Shown in pieces: positions 62,797 to 64,000 of a stretch of 64,000 bases of DNA. The notes below the pieces were generated by a model, which worked only from the letters and a program-made list of their open reading frames with translations, made no database searches and was not told the origin of the DNA. Origin of the DNA: Candidatus Gastranaerophilales bacterium (GTDB lineage: Bacteria; Cyanobacteriota; Vampirovibrionia; Gastranaerophilales; Gastranaerophilaceae); NCBI GenBank assembly GCA_944323395.1, contig CALUSI010000001.1, forward strand, positions 1 through 64,000, in the 5' to 3' direction. Position 1 is the first letter of the stretch. The number at the start of each line of letters is the position of its first letter. The position numbers and the translations under genes are program-made.

Positions 62797-63780
62797 TTGA
62801 AACAAAAATACTGCTTTTATTTAAATAACGGAATTAATTTTCATTATTCGGGTTTGACATATTGCAACAAATTATGGCAAGATCATACATTTCAACAATA
62901 TGACAAAGATTTTTTAACAACTTTCTTTAAAGAAAGAGAATCTGTTCTTGAAAACATGAAGAAAGGAGTTTGTCCGGAACATTGTAAAAAATGCTTATAC
63001 TTACAGGAAGTTAATGAAGATTTTCCAACAGATAATAAAATTAAATATATTGAAATTTATCATTGGAACCAATGTAACTGTGCTTGTGTATATTGTTCAA
63101 ACAGAGAAACTACAAAACTAAAGATTTCAACAGGCAGAAATCAACAGGGAGTAATAAATGTTCTTAAAAATTTAAAAGAACTTCATAAACAAAAAAAATT
63201 AGACCCAAATGCAGAAATCTCTCTGGTTGGTGGTGAACCGACCATTCTTCAGGAATTTCCTCTGTTATTAAAATTTTTCATTAAAAACCAATATAAAGTT
63301 AATATACTCTCTAATGGGATTTTTTATGAAAAATATATAGCAAAAGCTATTAAAGCAAATCATGACTCATCTATATGTATATCACTTGACTGTGCATCCA
63401 GAGAAAATTTCAAAAAGATTAAAGGTGTTGATAAATTTGATGATGTTATAAAAAATATAAGAAGATATATAAAAGATACAAAAAACTTATCTCATAGAAT
63501 TATTATCAAGTACATTATTCTGAAAGGCATTAATGATACAAAACAAGAAATTGATAATTGGATAAACCTTTGTGCTTCAATTGGAGTTACTAATTTTTTT
63601 CCATCTATTGAATTTTGTCATTCGGTAAAAAATCCTGAAAAATCTGAATTAACCCAAGAAATATGTGATCTGTACGAATATATGAAAACAAGAATAAAAG
63701 AATCTGATCCTGAATTTACAATTTCAACATATGACTTTGTTGAAGGAATAATTAAAAATCATTCATATAAAATAAAATAA
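62797..63780 (+). CDS. Radical SAM protein, unknown substrate
   Basis: The 327-residue product starts at a TTG (62797) with AAAGG ~9 nt upstream. The radical SAM cluster is CNCACVYC (C93, C97, C100). A second group CPEHCKKC (C59, C63, C66) precedes it and could hold another cluster or zinc; GGEPT follows. The N-terminal region with FYLNNGINFHYSGLTYC is also Cys-containing. The layout resembles peptide- or sugar-modifying radical SAM enzymes in general, but I see no SPASM/Twitch domain at the C-terminus. It is 59 nt after thrC and is followed by a terminator. Confidence 0.8.
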   Translation: MKQKYCFYLNNGINFHYSGLTYCNKLWQDHTFQQYDKDFLTTFFKERESVLENMKKGVCPEHCKKCLYLQEVNEDFPTDNKIKYIEIYHWNQCNCACVYCSNRETTKLKISTGRNQQGVINVLKNLKELHKQKKLDPNAEISLVGGEPTILQEFPLLLKFFIKNQYKVNILSNGIFYEKYIAKAIKANHDSSICISLDCASRENFKKIKGVDKFDDVIKNIRRYIKDTKNLSHRIIIKYIILKGINDTKQEIDNWINLCASIGVTNFFPSIEFCHSVKNPEKSELTQEICDLYEYMKTRIKESDPEFTISTYDFVEGIIKNHSYKIK

Positions 63781-63806
63781 AAAGAGCTTTTGCAAAAGCT
63801 CTTTTT
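63781..63806. terminator. Bidirectional terminator between convergent genes
   Basis: Arms AAAGAGCTT (63781-63789) and AAGCTCTTT (63796-63804) with a TTGCAA loop and T-runs on both strands; it separates the radical SAM gene from the Ycf45-like gene. Confidence 0.8.
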
Positions 63807-63819
63807 ATTTTTCATATAT

Positions 63820-64000
63820 CTATCCGGCATGCTTAAAATCACTACCGCCAACAATTCTCAATCGTCTTTGAGGACCCTCGCCTACACTTTCACTTGATAG
63901 ATTATGCTGTTCTACAAGTTCATGCTGCATTTTTCTTATTTGCTGATTTTGAGGCTGCAATTCAACATTATCAGCTCCTTCTAATATTTTTTGAATAGCA
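63820..64000 (-). CDS. C-terminal fragment of an R3H/Ycf45-like protein (partial)
   Basis: About 59 residues of a minus-strand frame end at TAG (63820-63822); the start lies beyond the window. The fragment reads IRKMQHELVEQHNLSSESVG, then EGPQRRLRIV. That is the R3H-type nucleic-acid-binding pattern at the end of cyanobacterial Ycf45/AAA proteins (RxxQHELxExxxLxSESxGxEPxRRxRI). The AAA part is not visible. Assignment rests on this tail only and is one clue to a cyanobacterial relative. Confidence 0.7.
   Translation of the reverse strand, partial: AIQKILEGADNVELQPQNQQIRKMQHELVEQHNLSSESVGEGPQRRLRIVGGSDFKHAG

Noticed and set aside
1-64000. tRNA, rRNA, CRISPR arrays, insertion sequences, integrase or phage genes
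   Set aside because: I looked through the intergenic DNA and the coding products and saw no such element; a tRNAscan or CRISPR search would be decisive.

Overview
The window is a low-GC (roughly 30% by eye), gene-dense bacterial chromosome segment with no tRNA, rRNA, CRISPR array, insertion sequence or prophage that I could recognise. The gene set combines Ski2-type helicase, GspE/PilB-N proteins, PilT, many sensor proteins, a SigA-like group 2 sigma factor and, at the right edge, the end of a Ycf45-like R3H protein. With the very AT-rich sequence this suggests a non-photosynthetic relative of Cyanobacteria (Melainabacteria/Vampirovibrionia, probably the gut order Gastranaerophilales). That assignment is inference from gene style, not from a marker-gene tree.

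Layout. 1-2.6 kb (minus): start of the S10 ribosomal protein operon, rpsJ-rplC-rplD-rplW-rplB (rplB cut by the window edge), with a structured rpsJ-rplC spacer. 2.8-5.9 kb: a Ski2-like helicase whose terminator hairpin overlaps a promoter pointing into the S10 operon. 6.0-9.9 kb (minus): a sensor kinase, a CheY-like regulator and a divergent PilB-like ATPase in one operon. 9.9-13.4 kb: candidate small RNAs, a secreted protein, a glycine-zipper protein and tyrA. 13.4-17.7 kb (plus): two tandem thymidylate-kinase paralogues, dciA, a 775-residue prepilin-like adhesin ending in a Peptidase_S74 chaperone domain, and an RqcP-like S4 protein. 17.8-25.7 kb: an ABC exporter, a HEAT-like protein, ebfC-recR, a MalK-type ATPase behind a histidine kinase that lacks its histidine, a group 2 sigma factor and a YkgJ-like protein.

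25.8-32.9 kb (plus): cell-wall operon murF-mraY-murD-ftsW-murG-folC with tightly overlapping genes. 32.9-39.2 kb (minus): dnaB, a coiled-coil protein, coaD, a GAF-GGDEF diguanylate cyclase, a small membrane protein, ribD and a membrane-anchored unknown. 39.2-44.7 kb (plus): mutS, a GT39-like membrane protein and rimO. 44.6-51.1 kb (minus): smc-scpA-scpB followed by a TPR/matrixin-like metalloprotease. 51.3-53.8 kb (plus): pilT-recO-deoC. 53.8-59.3 kb (minus): an unusual four-gene operon of two paralogous membrane proteins, a cytosolic GH13 glycosidase and a small membrane protein. 59.6-64 kb: a zinc-ribbon protein, a repeat-containing Cys/Ser/Gly-rich peptide, hom-thrC, a radical SAM enzyme and the Ycf45-like fragment.

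The most unusual items are (1) the prepilin-YadA-head-S74 fusion; (2) the GH13 plus paired membrane-protein operon; (3) the kinase-regulator-PilB-like operon; (4) a kinase-like protein with Asn in place of the phospho-acceptor His; (5) the repeat peptide; and (6) a group of genes whose -10 element lies 6-8 nt before the ATG with no Shine-Dalgarno, suggesting leaderless mRNAs. Several convergent gene pairs abut or overlap without a terminator.
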